From Meconema thalassinum (lineage: Eukaryota; Arthropoda; Insecta; Orthoptera; Tettigoniidae), in contig OX336390.1 in assembly GCA_946902985.2 (NCBI GenBank), positions 528,196,861 to 528,260,860 on the forward strand: a stretch of 64,000 nucleotides of DNA, given 5' to 3'. A program made the position numbers and the translations under genes. How positions within the stretch are numbered: the first letter of the stretch is position 1; each line of letters begins with the position of its first letter. The notes under the pieces were generated by a model. It worked only from the letters and a program-made list of their open reading frames with translations. It did no database searches and was not told the origin of the DNA. This document shows positions 53,440-64,000 of this stretch, piece after piece.

Positions 53440-53448
53440 TATATAAAT
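53440..53448 (+). promoter_or_regulatory. TATA box before the virus-like gene block
   Basis: TATATAAAT, about 105 bp before the ATG at 53545. The same TATATAAA core is used before the homologous gene in the palindrome. Confidence 0.55.
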
Positions 53449-53544
53449 GGACGACTGCGTTGATGAGTTTAACTTCTACTTTTACCTGAAGAGAGTGTGT
53501 GTGTGTGAAAGAAATAAAGAAAGTCAACACGAGGTACAAATTTT

Positions 53545-53857
53545 GTGATGGATATTATAACGAAGTTCAATAAGGTAGCCAGTTCGGTCCAGTATTCTAA
53601 TAAGAAACTATCAGAACTAATAATTTATTTACCGTATGTGGTCCAAACTGCCACGGCTGTGGAGACAAGATTTGGAAGAAAAATAGTGGTAGACATTATC
53701 GATGAAGACGAAGTAACTAGTGTATTTTACATTACAACAAGTATTTGCAAAAATAAGCGAGTCAGAGCTCAACGAAATAAACTCACTTAAAGTTCAAGTG
53801 GGGATGGTGTATTTGGGTTTGAAGAACGACTCTCATCAAGTTGTTATTCAACAGTAA
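53545..53857 (+). pseudogene. OB-fold-like (SSB-like) gene homologue, one frameshift
   Basis: Start ATG 53545. The first 57 or so codons carry KKLSELIIYLPYVV and RFGRKIVVDI, matching the KKLSELP..IPF..I / YGD pattern of the palindrome's 93-residue protein. The first frame then runs off to a TAA at 53788. The neighbouring frame entered near 53,720 encodes VYFTLQQVFAKISESELNEI to a TAA at 53855-53857, which aligns with the C-terminal half of the palindrome protein (FLPIRFNDMSESVFDEV). A one-base gain or two-base loss between about 53,710 and 53,720 therefore explains the break. Function is probably nucleic-acid binding, by family resemblance only. Confidence 0.6.
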
Positions 53858-53864
53858 AATTTTG

Positions 53865-53938
53865 GTGAGTATAAATGTGTTATATGTATTGATTGATATA
53901 TCGATTGCTAATTATTTCTTATTTTGTTTATTTTTCAG
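53865..53938 (+). other. Probable short intron between two virus-like ORFs
   Basis: Donor TTTG/GTGAGT at 53864/53865 and acceptor TTTTTCAG ending at 53938 give a 74-bp intron starting just after the first ORF's stop. It suggests a spliced, possibly polycistronic transcript. Motif-based only. Confidence 0.4.
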
Positions 53939-53969
53939 ATTATCTAAAAACTAATAAAGGAACAGCATA

Positions 53970-54467
53970 ATGAAGCGGAAAACTGTTAATTTTCTGAGAG
54001 GAACTGAACATCGACCGCACCCGGTAATAGAATATCATCGTGTATGCTCTCAACAGTCAGAAGTAGAAGAAGAAGAAGAAGAAGATAATGAGGTGAGTTA
54101 TAATGAGAAAGAAGCTTGTTTTAACAAATGGGCATTATTGAGTGCAATTTCAACATTTTCAGTCTACGTTACTAATGTTAGCAAATCAGATGATAGTCAG
54201 CGAGAGGTGGCAGAAACACTTCTAAGATATTTGTTAAAAGAATTATGTGAAGATGAACATTTTATTTGTTTTTTCGGATATAATACATTTGATGAGGTTG
54301 ACAAAATTGAATTTTCTGTTACATGTTATGATGTAACAAAATTAAACGAGCATAGAAACAAATTGCTTGGTAAACTTCAGGAGGAATTTCCTTTTGAAGC
54401 AGTTCATTGCTCATTGGAAATTAAAGACAGTAACTTATCTCAATGGCTCGAATACACTTTAAAATAA
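53970..54467 (+). pseudogene. Virus-like ORF of unknown function, C-terminus displaced by LINEs
   Basis: 165 codons from ATG 53970. A basic N-terminus (MKRKTVNFLRGTEHR) is followed by a Glu/Asp tract (about residues 33-42) and then an alpha/beta-looking remainder with WALLSAISTF, ETLLRYLLKELCED and FICFFGYNTF. No family recognised. The present stop at 54465-54467 is created by the TTATTA tail of the minus-strand LINE. The original frame continues in the host pieces at 56366-56439 and just after 60933, ending at a TAG at 60949-60951. The gene was therefore open when two LINEs entered its last 35 or so codons. Confidence 0.55.
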
Positions 54468-56357
54468 TAACTTTACTAAGCACAAATTGTGCACTTTTAC
54501 AAACAAATATTCACATTGTGCAACAATTGATAATTGAGCATGGTCGCTGTGTGCATTTTTGAACATGGTACCGTTCACAATACTGATCACACAGCTGACA
54601 AACACAATCAGCAGAAGGCTCGTGATTGGACTTAAACTTGCAAACTTTATAGTGATAGCCATGCACGGCCATGGAGTTGACGAAGTGACGAAGGTCCTGG
54701 TTCGCATCTGACCATGTCCTGTTCATCATGGCTTCAGTCTAGTAGAACTGTAGCCAGATGTTCTTTCGTTTATTTTTCCTTTCTTCCAACAATTTCTTCC
54801 AGCCATCCGTAGAAGGGAGAGCAAACTTGAACCTCAAATCTTCTATGAGGAAAGGTTCCCCAGCAAGCTCATATACTAGCCGTGATCGTGTATATCGAGA
54901 TACACCAATGGTGACCTTTAAAAATCTTGCCTTGAGTTTTTCCAAAGTGAAGAGGTCACTCTTAGTGAGTTTAGCCCATGTAATATCTATTCCGTAAGCA
55001 AGAATAGGTATTATTTTTGCATGAAATAATGCCATGGCAGACTTGAGAGATAGTCTATTCAAGAACTTGATATCGTATATAGCTTTCGTAGCTGCTGCTG
55101 CTCTGGATCTTGTGTGTAGTCGGAAAGATTTAGTCGTTGTCTGAAGGATGAGGCCAAGGTATTTGAAGCTATTTACGATTTGTAGTGGCTCTGATTTGAA
55201 AAGTACTCTATCATGTAGGGATAGTCGTCCACCCTTCCTAAATATCATATGTTCAGTTTTTTCGGCATTCACTTCCAGCTCATTAGCATTGGCCCATTTT
55301 TCCAGTGCAGTTACTGCCGCCTGTAATTCTTTGATGACATGCGACCCTAGAACCATATCATCAGCGTATTAATATATCCGTACTTCCGTTGATTCTTCTC
55401 TAATTATCCGTACAACATCATTAGTGGCAACATTAAATAATAATGAGCCGAGGGGGTCACCTTGCAATACGCCATTGGTTTGGACTATCTTGTTAGAAGT
55501 CGTCACGTTGTCTGAGATTCTGACAGTGTTGACCCTCAACATGTTATGGACCAGAACAGTGATCATTGTGTTTTCTTCCACTAACGACTCAAGTTTTGAA
55601 GAGATGATGCTCCTGTTAAGTCTATCGAAAGCTTTTGTAAAGTCGATGAATACTGCATGAAACTTTCCCTGAGGCAATCTAAGTACATTTTCAACGTCAT
55701 CCAAAAGATTCCTTATTGCTTGGATTGTGTTTCTTCCTCTTCTGAAACCAAACTGTTCATCTGGTAATTTGCTCTCAATTTCAACGTTGAGTCTTTTAGT
55801 TACTAACTTCGTAAGTACTTTCAGTAGGGTGTTTTCCAAGGCAATCTCCCTATAATAGTTAGGGTCATGCGGATCACCTTTCCCTTTGTAGATCACCTTT
55901 AATGTTGACGTTTTCCACGCAGTTGGGATGTCTCTGAATCGCAGGCACAGATTAATGAGGTTTGTGAAAACCGGAAGTAACGTATCAGCTGATGCTTTAA
56001 GGTGCTCACTGAAAATGCCATCAGGCCCTGCAGCTTTCTTATCTTTCAGACTCAAAAGTATGTCATGAACTTCTTGAGATGGGAACTTGCTGATACTATT
56101 GTAGGTTACATTAACATCTTTTACTGGATATGCTGTTGTGGTTTATCGTTGGTTCAGTACATCACTGAAATGCTCCTCCCAGGTTTCCATATCTATCCTT
56201 CTTCCCATTTGCGATTTCCGAGGTCGTAAGGCTATATAAGGATCTTTCCTGGCTTCATCCATCATCTTACTTGCTTCAAGTACAACATAATGCTTTTTTG
56301 CTTCCTTAAGTAGGTCTTTATATTTTCTCCTCATTAAACTGTACTTTGCCAAATCTT
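54465..56357 (-). mobile_element. 5'-truncated LINE, minus strand
   Basis: The 3' end (left) is TTAGTAAAGTTATTATT; the 5' truncation point is at 56357. An 8-bp duplication CTTTAAAA flanks it (54457-54464, 56358-56365). Same clade as 56440-60933, with the 3' end in a TTATTA-type tail, but a different family. Confidence 0.75.
54500..56352 (-). pseudogene. LINE reverse transcriptase with a stop just before YADD
   Basis: The reading goes from 56352 leftward. A linker fragment (56352-56143) and RT fingers/palm (56055-55369: DKKAAGPDGIFSEHLK, VIYKGKGDPHDPNYY, DEQFGFRRGRNT, FIDFTKAFDRLN, NGVLQGDPLGSLLF) come first. An in-frame TAA at 55369-55371 lies immediately before the catalytic Tyr-Ala-Asp-Asp codons. 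The same frame then continues through 54739 (FKYLGLIL, YGIDITWAKL). A frame change gives the C-terminal NSMAVHGYHYKVCKF and CVCQLCDQYCERYHVQKC zinc-like end. Confidence 0.75.
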
Positions 56358-56439
56358 CTTTAAAAGATTATAGGTTTTTGGTAAACCGATGTTACAGCAA
56401 CTGCTGGTGGAGTATTAACAATAGTGCAAATTGGACAAT

Positions 56440-58068
56440 AGCTGACACTACAAAACATCGTCTAGAAAGTGCTCTAAAATGCATCGAAAAAGTGATACAA
56501 GAAGGAGCTTATAGGAAAAAGGAAGTGAAGAACGACATACAAGAAGCGGTAAGGGAGATTAGAGAGTGTTTTGATTCACTTGCAAGGGAAAGTAAGCCAG
56601 TTGTTAATGAAAGTAAGACTCCTCTAGAAGAGGTTATGAATAGCCAAGGAGATGTGATGAGTGAGGAGGCAGACGGCCACCCTGTAGGACAACAAGCGAC
56701 ATCTATTGATAATACGCATGAAGGAGCAGGCTGTGATCAGCGACAATCTGAAACGATATATACCAGATCAAAGAAATTCGTTGAAGCAACAGGCAGTGGA
56801 CAGAGACAAATAGTAGAGACATCTACCGAACAAAAGAAAAACGTTAACGAGACACGCCGTGACCAGAAACAAACAGAAACGACATCTGCCAGATCAAAGA
56901 ACATCATTGAAGCTACAGGCCATGAGCAGAGACAAGCGGAGAAGACCTCTACCGGACAGGCGAAGATCGTGAACGACAATAACTGCGAAGTGGATCATTC
57001 AGCTGCACATATTGCATCTAGTCGGCCGTGCTCCAACGTACAGGTCCTGTCATCTAGTGGCCTTGCAAGTAATCCCAACAGCCAACTCATAGCCTACAAG
57101 ACATTACAAGAGAAAATCACAGATAACGTCATGCAGAAGATGAATCAAATGATGGATGCACTCACAAATAGCATAAAAAGCCTTATAACGGAAGAAATAA
57201 AAGCTATACAGCAACAAACACCAAATTCACAATGTGTGCCATCTGCTGATTCACTCTTAGAAGCTTCAGGGAGTAACGGCAACCCGTGCCAATCTATATC
57301 TGCCGGGCAAATGTTCAATCAAAATCGAAAGGAAACTCCGAGCCCAGTGATATCTCAGAGTAACGAGAATGCAAACCGGACCCCATGGAATAGAGTACTA
57401 AAGATGACAAATGAGATGCCATATACTAAATAGAGAAATACGCATTACACGAAAGGAAAAGTGACTTCGTCAAGCAGTAATGATAATGAGGAAAAGGACT
57501 ACTACATTGCTGGATCTAACAAGTTTACAATTAAGAAGGCAGAATTACGAAAGATAGGTGAGGCGTCAGATACTTTTCAAAAGAACACAAACCTCGCGAA
57601 AGAAGACAAAGGATTTAATGGTAGCCTACTGCGGATGTCTATCAGGAAGGCCATGGCTTCCAAAGAGATGAAAAGACATATGACAGAGGTGAGGAGGAAG
57701 AGAAGGATTGGGAGACAGTCAGGAGAAGGAGGAACAGATATAAAGAAAGCCGACACGTCATCATAGGAACAAATGAATCTAATTCCATCATTCAAGCCGG
57801 AGAAGGAATTTCCTGGCTATATGTGGGTCACCTCTCTACAAATGCGACTACCGAGAGGGTAAAGGAATTCATGTCTTCGAAAGGAATTGACGGTATCATG
57901 TCGTGTGAAGAGTTGAACACCCTAGGAATTAACAAGGCTTTCAAACTGGGGATACCCTGGCAGCACCTAGAGCAAGTTGAACAAGCGGACTTTTGGCCTA
58001 AGAGAGTTCTTGTGCGTCCATTTCGGCCCCCAAGAAGACCACGGAACAAAGGAGTCGTCCTGGAGTAA
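56440..58068 (+). pseudogene. LINE ORF1, frame-broken
   Basis: The first part (to 57433) is Gln/Ser/Thr-rich with a helical KKEVKNDIQEAVREIRECF start and internal degenerate repeats (EATGSGQRQ, EATGHEQRQ, QTETTSARSKN). A second piece lies at 57461-57766. A third, 57823-58068, has an RRM-like end with GHLSTNATTERVKEF, FKLGIPWQHL and FWPKRVLVRPF, typical of ORF1 proteins of arthropod LINEs. Two frame breaks separate the pieces. Confidence 0.65.
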
Positions 58069-60774
58069 CTTGAACCTAGGAAGAACAGAACCTTCGAGAA
58101 GACTGAAAACCCTCCTTTGGAACGTTGAGGGAATGGGGGTTATCAGTTTAGCCCCAGATATCTTCGACCAGTACGATTTAGTAATACTGACAGAAACTTT
58201 TTTGACAAGAGAGTGGTCGTATAAGACGGCTTACACCATTAATGTTCCCGCCGAACAAGGGGTCAGAGGAAGACCCTCTGGAGGCATTACATGCATCTTA
58301 AAGGCACACCTTTCACCTTTCTCAGTCTTGCATAAAAAAGACAACACACTAACGGTAAGAACAAGTGTCTGTACTATATTAGGAATGTATTTACAATCAG
58401 AAAATACATCAAGTGAAATCATAGAAGAACTCACATTAGCAATGGAGAAAGTGAAGCCACATGATACCCTTACAATAGCCGGAGATTTGAATTGCTGTAT
58501 TGACAAGCCCTTGCTCAAAACCAACTCGGTGTTAGAATACCTAGAAGGGGAAGGACTAACCTTGGTGAATGATAAGAACATGTTAACGTACTTATGTCAC
58601 AACGGGTCAAGTGCTATAGACATCGTAATAACCAATAACGTAAACATCAAGTCTGTCACACAAACCACGACAGGGCAAACGCTAAGGAAACAATATCCCA
58701 GTAGAGACCAACTTCGAACTGTCCGAGGAAAAGAGAACGGAGTAGAAATCTCTCATAAAGCTATCTAGGGTAATAGACGCCACAAGTTTAAGAGACAGGG
58801 ATATTGATACAGTATTAGATGTGATAGCATCCAAAGACCTGGACAACGCAACGGTGAATTTGGAAACACTTATATTGCAGGCAGTACTTCCCAGAGTACA
58901 ATCAATGAGGAAGTCACAGGTATGGTTTAACAGAGGTTGTTACTTTGCACGTAGAGAAGCTCTAGTAGCCCTTCATCGGGTGCGAATGACACCTTTAGAA
59001 AGCAATCTGAGGAGTTACCATGACATAAGGAGACGGTACAAACTCATCCTTAAAGAAGCAAAGGAATTGTTCCAAAACGTACAAGAAAATAAACTCATAC
59101 AAGAAGCAGAAACTCACTCTTATAAGGCTCTAAACACTAGACAACCTAAATTCCAGCGAAATATATCGATAGAAACCTGAAATGATCATTTAACGTTGGT
59201 CCTTCAAGACCGGGACACTCGCCCCGCTCCACGACCAGAGGCAGAACTTACAGTAGCAGAAGAACCGGAACTTTTTACCGAGGAAGAGGTGTTGAAAGCC
59301 ATTACCAATAGTAAGAACAATAAAGCCTGTGGGCCAGACAACATCTTCAATGAGCATCTGAAAGAATCCACAACACAATTGAAAATATGTGTAACCTCTC
59401 TATTTAACGGATGCCTACGTAAAGGTACAATTCCCGCGAACTGGAGGAAATCGACAGTTAAAATGCTGTACAAAGGGAAAGGGGACAGCGGGGACCCGAA
59501 CTCATACAGGGGGATTGTCCTTGAGTGCTCGTTATTGAAAATCCTCACAAAATTAATTTGCGAGCGCCTCACGTCCACAATTGAAGAGTGGATACCTGAC
59601 GAACAATTCGGGTTTCGAAAGGGTAGATCTGCCACGCAAGTCATCCAATATTTACAGTTAGATATTGAGGAAGCTTTAAAACATTACCACAGAGGAAACT
59701 GCATGCTGTATTCATTGACTACAAAAAAGCTTTTGACACCCTTAACAGACAAATTATCATCGACAAACTTGAGAAATTGGTAGGCGAGTTTAGCTACTTA
59801 GCTAGATTCATTAGGAATCTGCTGAGTAGTAACCTAATAGAAATCACTGACGGCATCATCACTTCTGAACCAATCGAGCAAACGAACGGGGTCCTTCAAG
59901 GTGATCCTCTCAGTCCGATATTGTTTCCAATAGCAACAGCTGACGTCACTACAATAGTTCCACCCAATGTCAAAATTTATATGTACGCAGACGATATGGT
60001 AATGACCTCTACAAGTGCAGAAGACCTACAAATCGCCGTGAACAATGTAGCAGTATGGGCCGAAGATAACGAAATGAGTTTGAACGAGACGAAGACAGTC
60101 ACTATGTCCTTCAGAAGGGGAGGAAATCCCGCGACGTTTCATTACAAAGGCACCCCCCTGACTACAGTGTCCGGTACCTGGGGGTGACTATGCAGACATC
60201 TGGGAACGTCTTTACGATGCACGTGAGAGAGAGGCTGGACGCTGCACTGACGGCTATGAGCGACATCGAGCATCTACGCAGCCTATCCCTGAAAACGGCA
60301 ATACGACTTTTTTTTGGTTAAAAATAGCACCAGTCGCGATGTATGGCCTGGAAATTATTTGGAAACATCTTAGGCACAGACATCTGGCAACGCTGGAAAG
60401 GATCAAGGCAATGTATCTAAAAGGAGCCTTATGCCTATCTAAGTTCACGCCCTCGCGTCTTGTGTATGTAATGACAGGGGAACTACCCTTTATGAAAGAA
60501 GTCAGATTACAGATGCTCCTGCCGCACACACCGGGATTTGGGGAGTATTTATGTCTCATGACAGCAAAGAGAAATGACATTTGGCATGAATTTTATACGA
60601 TGGACGCTATGACTACACAGGACTGGATGCAAGGATCCTACGAGCTGAGACATATCTTGACGCGCTTTGCGGTCCATGGTTTCCACCACCGGATCTGCAT
60701 GAGAGACGTCTATCACCAACCAGACGAACTATGCGTGTGCAAGCTTGCGACAGATACCACGTGAAGACGTGCAA
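57977..60774 (+). pseudogene. LINE ORF2 endonuclease-reverse transcriptase, frame-broken
   Basis: The endonuclease at about 58095-58660 has LLWNVEGMG, VILTETFL, GGITCIL, TIAGDLNCCID and AIDIVITNN. A linker lies at 58821-59180. RT is at 59196-60187 with KACGPDNIFNEHLK, MLYKGKGDSGDPNSYRG, DEQFGFRKGRSATQ, NGVLQGDPLSPILF and catalytic MYADDMVM. The C-terminal part is at 60339-60774 with PSRLVYVMTGELPF, SYELRHILTRFAVHGF and a CVC....DRYHVKTC end. Frame breaks lie near 58,715, 59,180, 59,740, 60,187 and 60,320. Confidence 0.78.
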
Positions 60775-60958
60775 GTGCAGAGAGGTGTCTCTGACGAAAT
60801 TCTGTGAAAATTTGAAATATTTGGACACTCCTCGGAAAGAGGCATTTACAGTGACAACGACAAAATTTTGTATTAATAGTGGTTCGTAAGAACCACGTTC
60901 ATGCACATTGTGCGCAATAAAGTATTTATTATTAAATTGGACAATTGCCTAGACAAGA

Positions 60959-61708
60959 ATGGCGACACCTCCTAGCAAACTTAGAAAAGTTGATATTGTA
61001 ATACATAATAATAGTGAAAATATAAGAAACCAATTGGACAATGCATTTGAAAGTGTTTCTAATTTTGGAAGTGAACTAAACGGTGCTATTTCAATATCTT
61101 ATGAAATAGGGGTAAACACTCAAACCGAGTTGATTGAGAACAGTGATGAGTTGATTGAATGTTGGAGAGTTATTAGTGAGCACATATTGCAACAAGCTGA
61201 GAATTTCGAAGAAATTACAATTCAAATAAAAGATGAGTCTTTTTAAAGCTGTGAGTTAATTAAAACGGAATTCAATTCTAGAGTGTACACACTTGCAGTT
61301 TCAAATGTTAAGAATGAGTTTTTGGATCCTCGCGAATTTTTATCAAATGCTAATATTTGGTTTACAAAGTATGTTAAGAAAGCGCTAAATGTACAAGCTT
61401 TAAAGGTGAATTCAGTTTTGTGTACACAATATGTGCTTCGCGACATATCAGAAACAAAACATTTTGCTGTCAAAAATAAAGTAGTTTTGGAGTATACTGA
61501 TTTAAATGAATTTTATAATAATCATATAATTGAAGGTACTGTGCCCGATAATCTGGCTTTGGATTGGGTGGCTCGACAGACACGTCAACCCTCACCCAGA
61601 ATTCGGTACAACTCGAAAAGAAAAAAAATCTTGAATGTCCGAATCATTTTTGGCATTAAAAAGAACTATGTCGGGAACGAGATTCAAGCAATCCCGGGGT
61701 CTTTATAA
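60959..61708 (+). pseudogene. Polinton-type pre-polymerase ORF, one nonsense codon, 3'-truncated
   Basis: From ATG 60959 the frame runs 95 codons to a TAA at 61244-61246 and then stays open in the same frame to 61708. This is one gene with one nonsense codon. The second half has EFLDPREFLSNANIWF, VNSVLCTQYVLRD and FAVKNKVVLEYTDLNEFY. From memory, this resembles the region preceding DNA polymerase B in arthropod Polinton-like elements. Similarity seems to end near 61,560, and no polymerase domain follows in the window, so the element is cut there. Confidence 0.5.
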
Positions 61709-64000
61709 AGAAGGGTACAACTGGGGTAAAATCTCAAAATTGATCCGCTGGACACACAAGTATGACAACGAACAAGAATGACAAAAAACTCCGCTGTTAA
61801 AATAAAACTCATCCACCATTTATTACAGAACCACACCACGAAATACATAAAATCAAACACAGAAGCCTACCTTCGCTCGGAGACTTCTCAAAATTACTCT
61901 TGATGTGCAAATAAATTAATGACGCAGAAGCAACATTCAAATTGATGAGGACAAAAATCTCCGGGCGTCCTAATCTTTCGGTACAAAATAACTTACGGAG
62001 ATCAGAGCTATATCACCCTAGTATTACAACCATTAGTTCAAAATGCTATGTCACCTCTCCGCTGAATAGTCCATAAATGAGCAGGTGCATAAATATGAGA
62101 AAATATTCAAAGGAAAAATTATTGCCACATTCGATCTCCTTCTAACTAAATGTAATCACCAAAAGAAAAATATATATTTATATATGGATGTCACTGGGGT
62201 TAAAGAATTCATTTACAAAATTTTAATTCCTGGATTAAATACTTTCATTATTATTTTCACTGGTTTCCGTTCAGCTGTGCCTCACTCAGAAAAATGACTG
62301 GTTGTTGACTGTTACATTTATTACTTTACATTGTAAAATCTTTATGATTCCAGATATTTATTTATTTATTTGTTAACCACTGCATGCTCTTCACACATTT
62401 ATAAATACACCATAAGCATTTAAGTAGATGGCCTCTGCCTATCTGTATTATTTTTCAACTGACAATTGCCTCAAAATTTCATATACTTTAACCTATCACG
62501 TAACATTAATTATAATCATTTATTTTGTTCACCTCGCTATAGTGAGAACCTTTAGTTTCATCATAACTTCGTATTAGACAACCCTACTATTTTATCAATG
62601 CAGTTTCATTATTCACACAACCTTGTATCAGTTACCTACCAAATGCATCTCCTCATGTTAGCATGTAAAGGGAAACCTCAGTGACGTGTGAGTGTTTAGT
62701 ATAAATATCATGATGTGCGCACAAAAAGTGGCCCCTTAAGTGTAAATGTTCCCCCTGTAATTTAAGCATGTTCAAACCATAAATTGTCATCCAGGTTGCA
62801 CCATTTCAAAGAACACAGCGACGTAACACGCTGAAAGATCCATGTACTCAGATTATATTTTAAAGCATCCAATTTATTTCATTTTAAATCCTAAATATGA
62901 CTGTAATAATCTCTCAAAAGAAAACTTAAAATTTACTTTCCTAATAATCTTGTCATGTTATCGCATTTTATTCTTTTGATTAAATTCTATTTCGATTATA
63001 AGCCCATCTGTCCAAATCTTAGTAACCACTACCCATTAACCACTACTTAAGAATTAACATGGTTTTCAGTACCTTCCACCTGTCTTGGTTCCGCTGACAC
63101 GTTTCCTGGGGGATTCGTTCCACGTTCTTCTCATTGAACATCCTCCCCTCTCGCCCTGGATCCAGCTCGCGACCCTCTCGGTGTCCATGGTCCTGGCTCG
63201 CCTTGGTTTCCACGTCATCATAACAGTTTCCACATTTCTAGATCTAGCCGGTCATCTCTTCGCTCGTAAATTTCTTGTCACAAAACTCGCACTGGTCTGT
63301 ACTGATAGCCTTTATGTCCGTCCAATACATCGCTGCAATCTTCATGTCGAATATGCCAAGTAATATCAACTTATGACCGTGATGATAACTCTATAACGAC
63401 ACAGGTTATATCGTACGCATTTACACCAGCCTGCACTCATAAGAGATTACGTCCGTCCTTGGCCTTGGATGTCGCTCTATATTTGGACTATACTCAGTTT
63501 ATCTCTCATAGTTCACTGACCCTGGATACTCACTTGTCTGCTTGTCAAACAAATGCACATCGCTTCATTCATATGTTCTAGGCGTCAATTATATCGCGCA
63601 CGGCCCATGCAGTCCCGTACCTCGTAAAAGCTTAAGACACCACGTGTGTTTGCTCGCACTCCGTTGCACTAATGACTGGTATTTCACAACATAATGCATT
63701 ATGATCTGCGTTATAATATCGCCTCGCCACATTTGGCTTTAATATTCGTTAATACAGAGATGTCCACGCAAGAAATAATACTGAGTCTTTCAGCTATGTT
63801 AAAAAAACTCTCGGAATACCGCACTGGTTCCAAGTTGCCACGGTACGACTGCCCCTACACACTTGCTTGTAACTTCGGCGTACGGCGACACAAAATAAAG
63901 TGAACTTCGGTGTACGGCGATACAAAAGAAAGTGAACTGCTTCTCCGACGTGACCTTCCCACCTTGACTTTTCCTGGAGCTCATCAGCGCCCTCTACGCT
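61709..64000. other. Gene-free right end of window
   Basis: No recognisable coding sequence. A CTTTATTACAGAACCACACC segment near 61,818 and a TGAACTTCGGTGTACGGCGA / TAACTTCGGCGTACGGCGA near-repeat at 63,871-63,920 suggest mobile-element debris. The region 63,080-63,360 is C/T-rich and could be the reverse strand of a repeat. I see no terminus. Confidence 0.35.

Larger units (their letters stand above)
56440..60933 (+). mobile_element. LINE, plus strand, 5'-truncated in ORF1
   Basis: A 4,494-bp insertion flanked by a 12-bp duplication AAATTGGACAAT (56428-56439, 60934-60945). The 3' end is GCGCAATAAAGTATTTATTATT. It begins inside ORF1, whose frame happens to stay open into the upstream flank. 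ORF1 and ORF2 both carry several frame breaks. Confidence 0.8.

Noticed and set aside
54459..54729. Two overlapping small minus-strand ORFs as separate genes
   Set aside because: They are the C-terminal zinc-like end and 3' UTR of the LINE at 54465-56357, read after a frame change.
61283..61708. Separate gene starting at a GTG codon
   Set aside because: It is in the same frame as the preceding 95-codon ORF and is separated only by one TAA, so I treat both as one broken gene.
62085..63903. Short plus-strand ORFs near the right end
   Set aside because: No domain, no codon or composition signal, no conservation cue. They look like random frames in repeat debris.

Overview
The window is arthropod, most likely insect, nuclear DNA made almost entirely of transposable elements and virus-like inserts. 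The reasons are several non-LTR retrotransposons of arthropod type, a BEL/Pao element, tRNA-derived SINE-like repeats, GT-AG introns, TATA boxes and CCTAA/TTAGG-type motifs. The order of insect cannot be fixed from the sequence. No conventional host gene is supported.

Layout: 0.46-1.47 kb, a LINE endonuclease fragment split by a SINE. 2.7-5.9 kb, a complete but decayed RTE-type LINE (minus strand) with a 14-bp target duplication. 6-7.4 kb, SINE-type repeats. 7.5-13.5 kb, a small ORF broken by a young BEL/Pao element (minus strand; 219-bp LTRs, TSD CATGC) whose integrase lacks its N-terminal half. 16.6-18.5 kb, an old foldback element. 18.8-19.3 kb, a LINE 3' fragment. About 20.9-39.9 kb, a CR1/L2-like LINE whose ORF1 is split by the main feature. 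40.0-46.1 kb, a decayed LINE split by a 3.7-kb TIR transposon. 46.2-48.8 kb, tandem and duplicated repeats with a solo LTR. 49.3-50.3 kb, a TIR element with an HTH remnant. 51.5-52.8 kb, a 128-bp satellite. 53.0-61.6 kb, a decayed Polinton-like segment interrupted by two LINEs. 61.7-64 kb, nothing recognised.

The main feature is a 14,373-bp element (21619-35991) that is one near-perfect palindrome: two 7.17-kb arms around a 30-bp spacer (28791-28820). It starts with AG, ends with CT and has the 6-bp target duplication TGTGGG. It sits inside LINE ORF1, and the LINE frame continues across the site when one duplication copy is discounted. A 6-bp duplication and AG terminus are Polinton/Maverick hallmarks, but no polymerase, integrase, ATPase, protease or capsid gene is present. 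Each arm carries an intact two-BIR-plus-RING IAP, a spliced gene ending in a small possible OB-fold protein, and two convergent FLYWCH-like zinc-finger genes. The arms appear identical apart from one A/T homopolymer length difference, so each gene is present twice, intact, in mirror orientation.

The second virus-like segment (53.5-61.6 kb) holds a frameshifted homologue of the small OB-like gene, a 165-codon ORF and a broken ORF resembling the region that precedes Polinton-type DNA polymerase B. This links both segments to one lineage, with the palindrome as a structurally rearranged, probably non-autonomous derivative carrying apoptosis-inhibitor and DNA-binding cargo.
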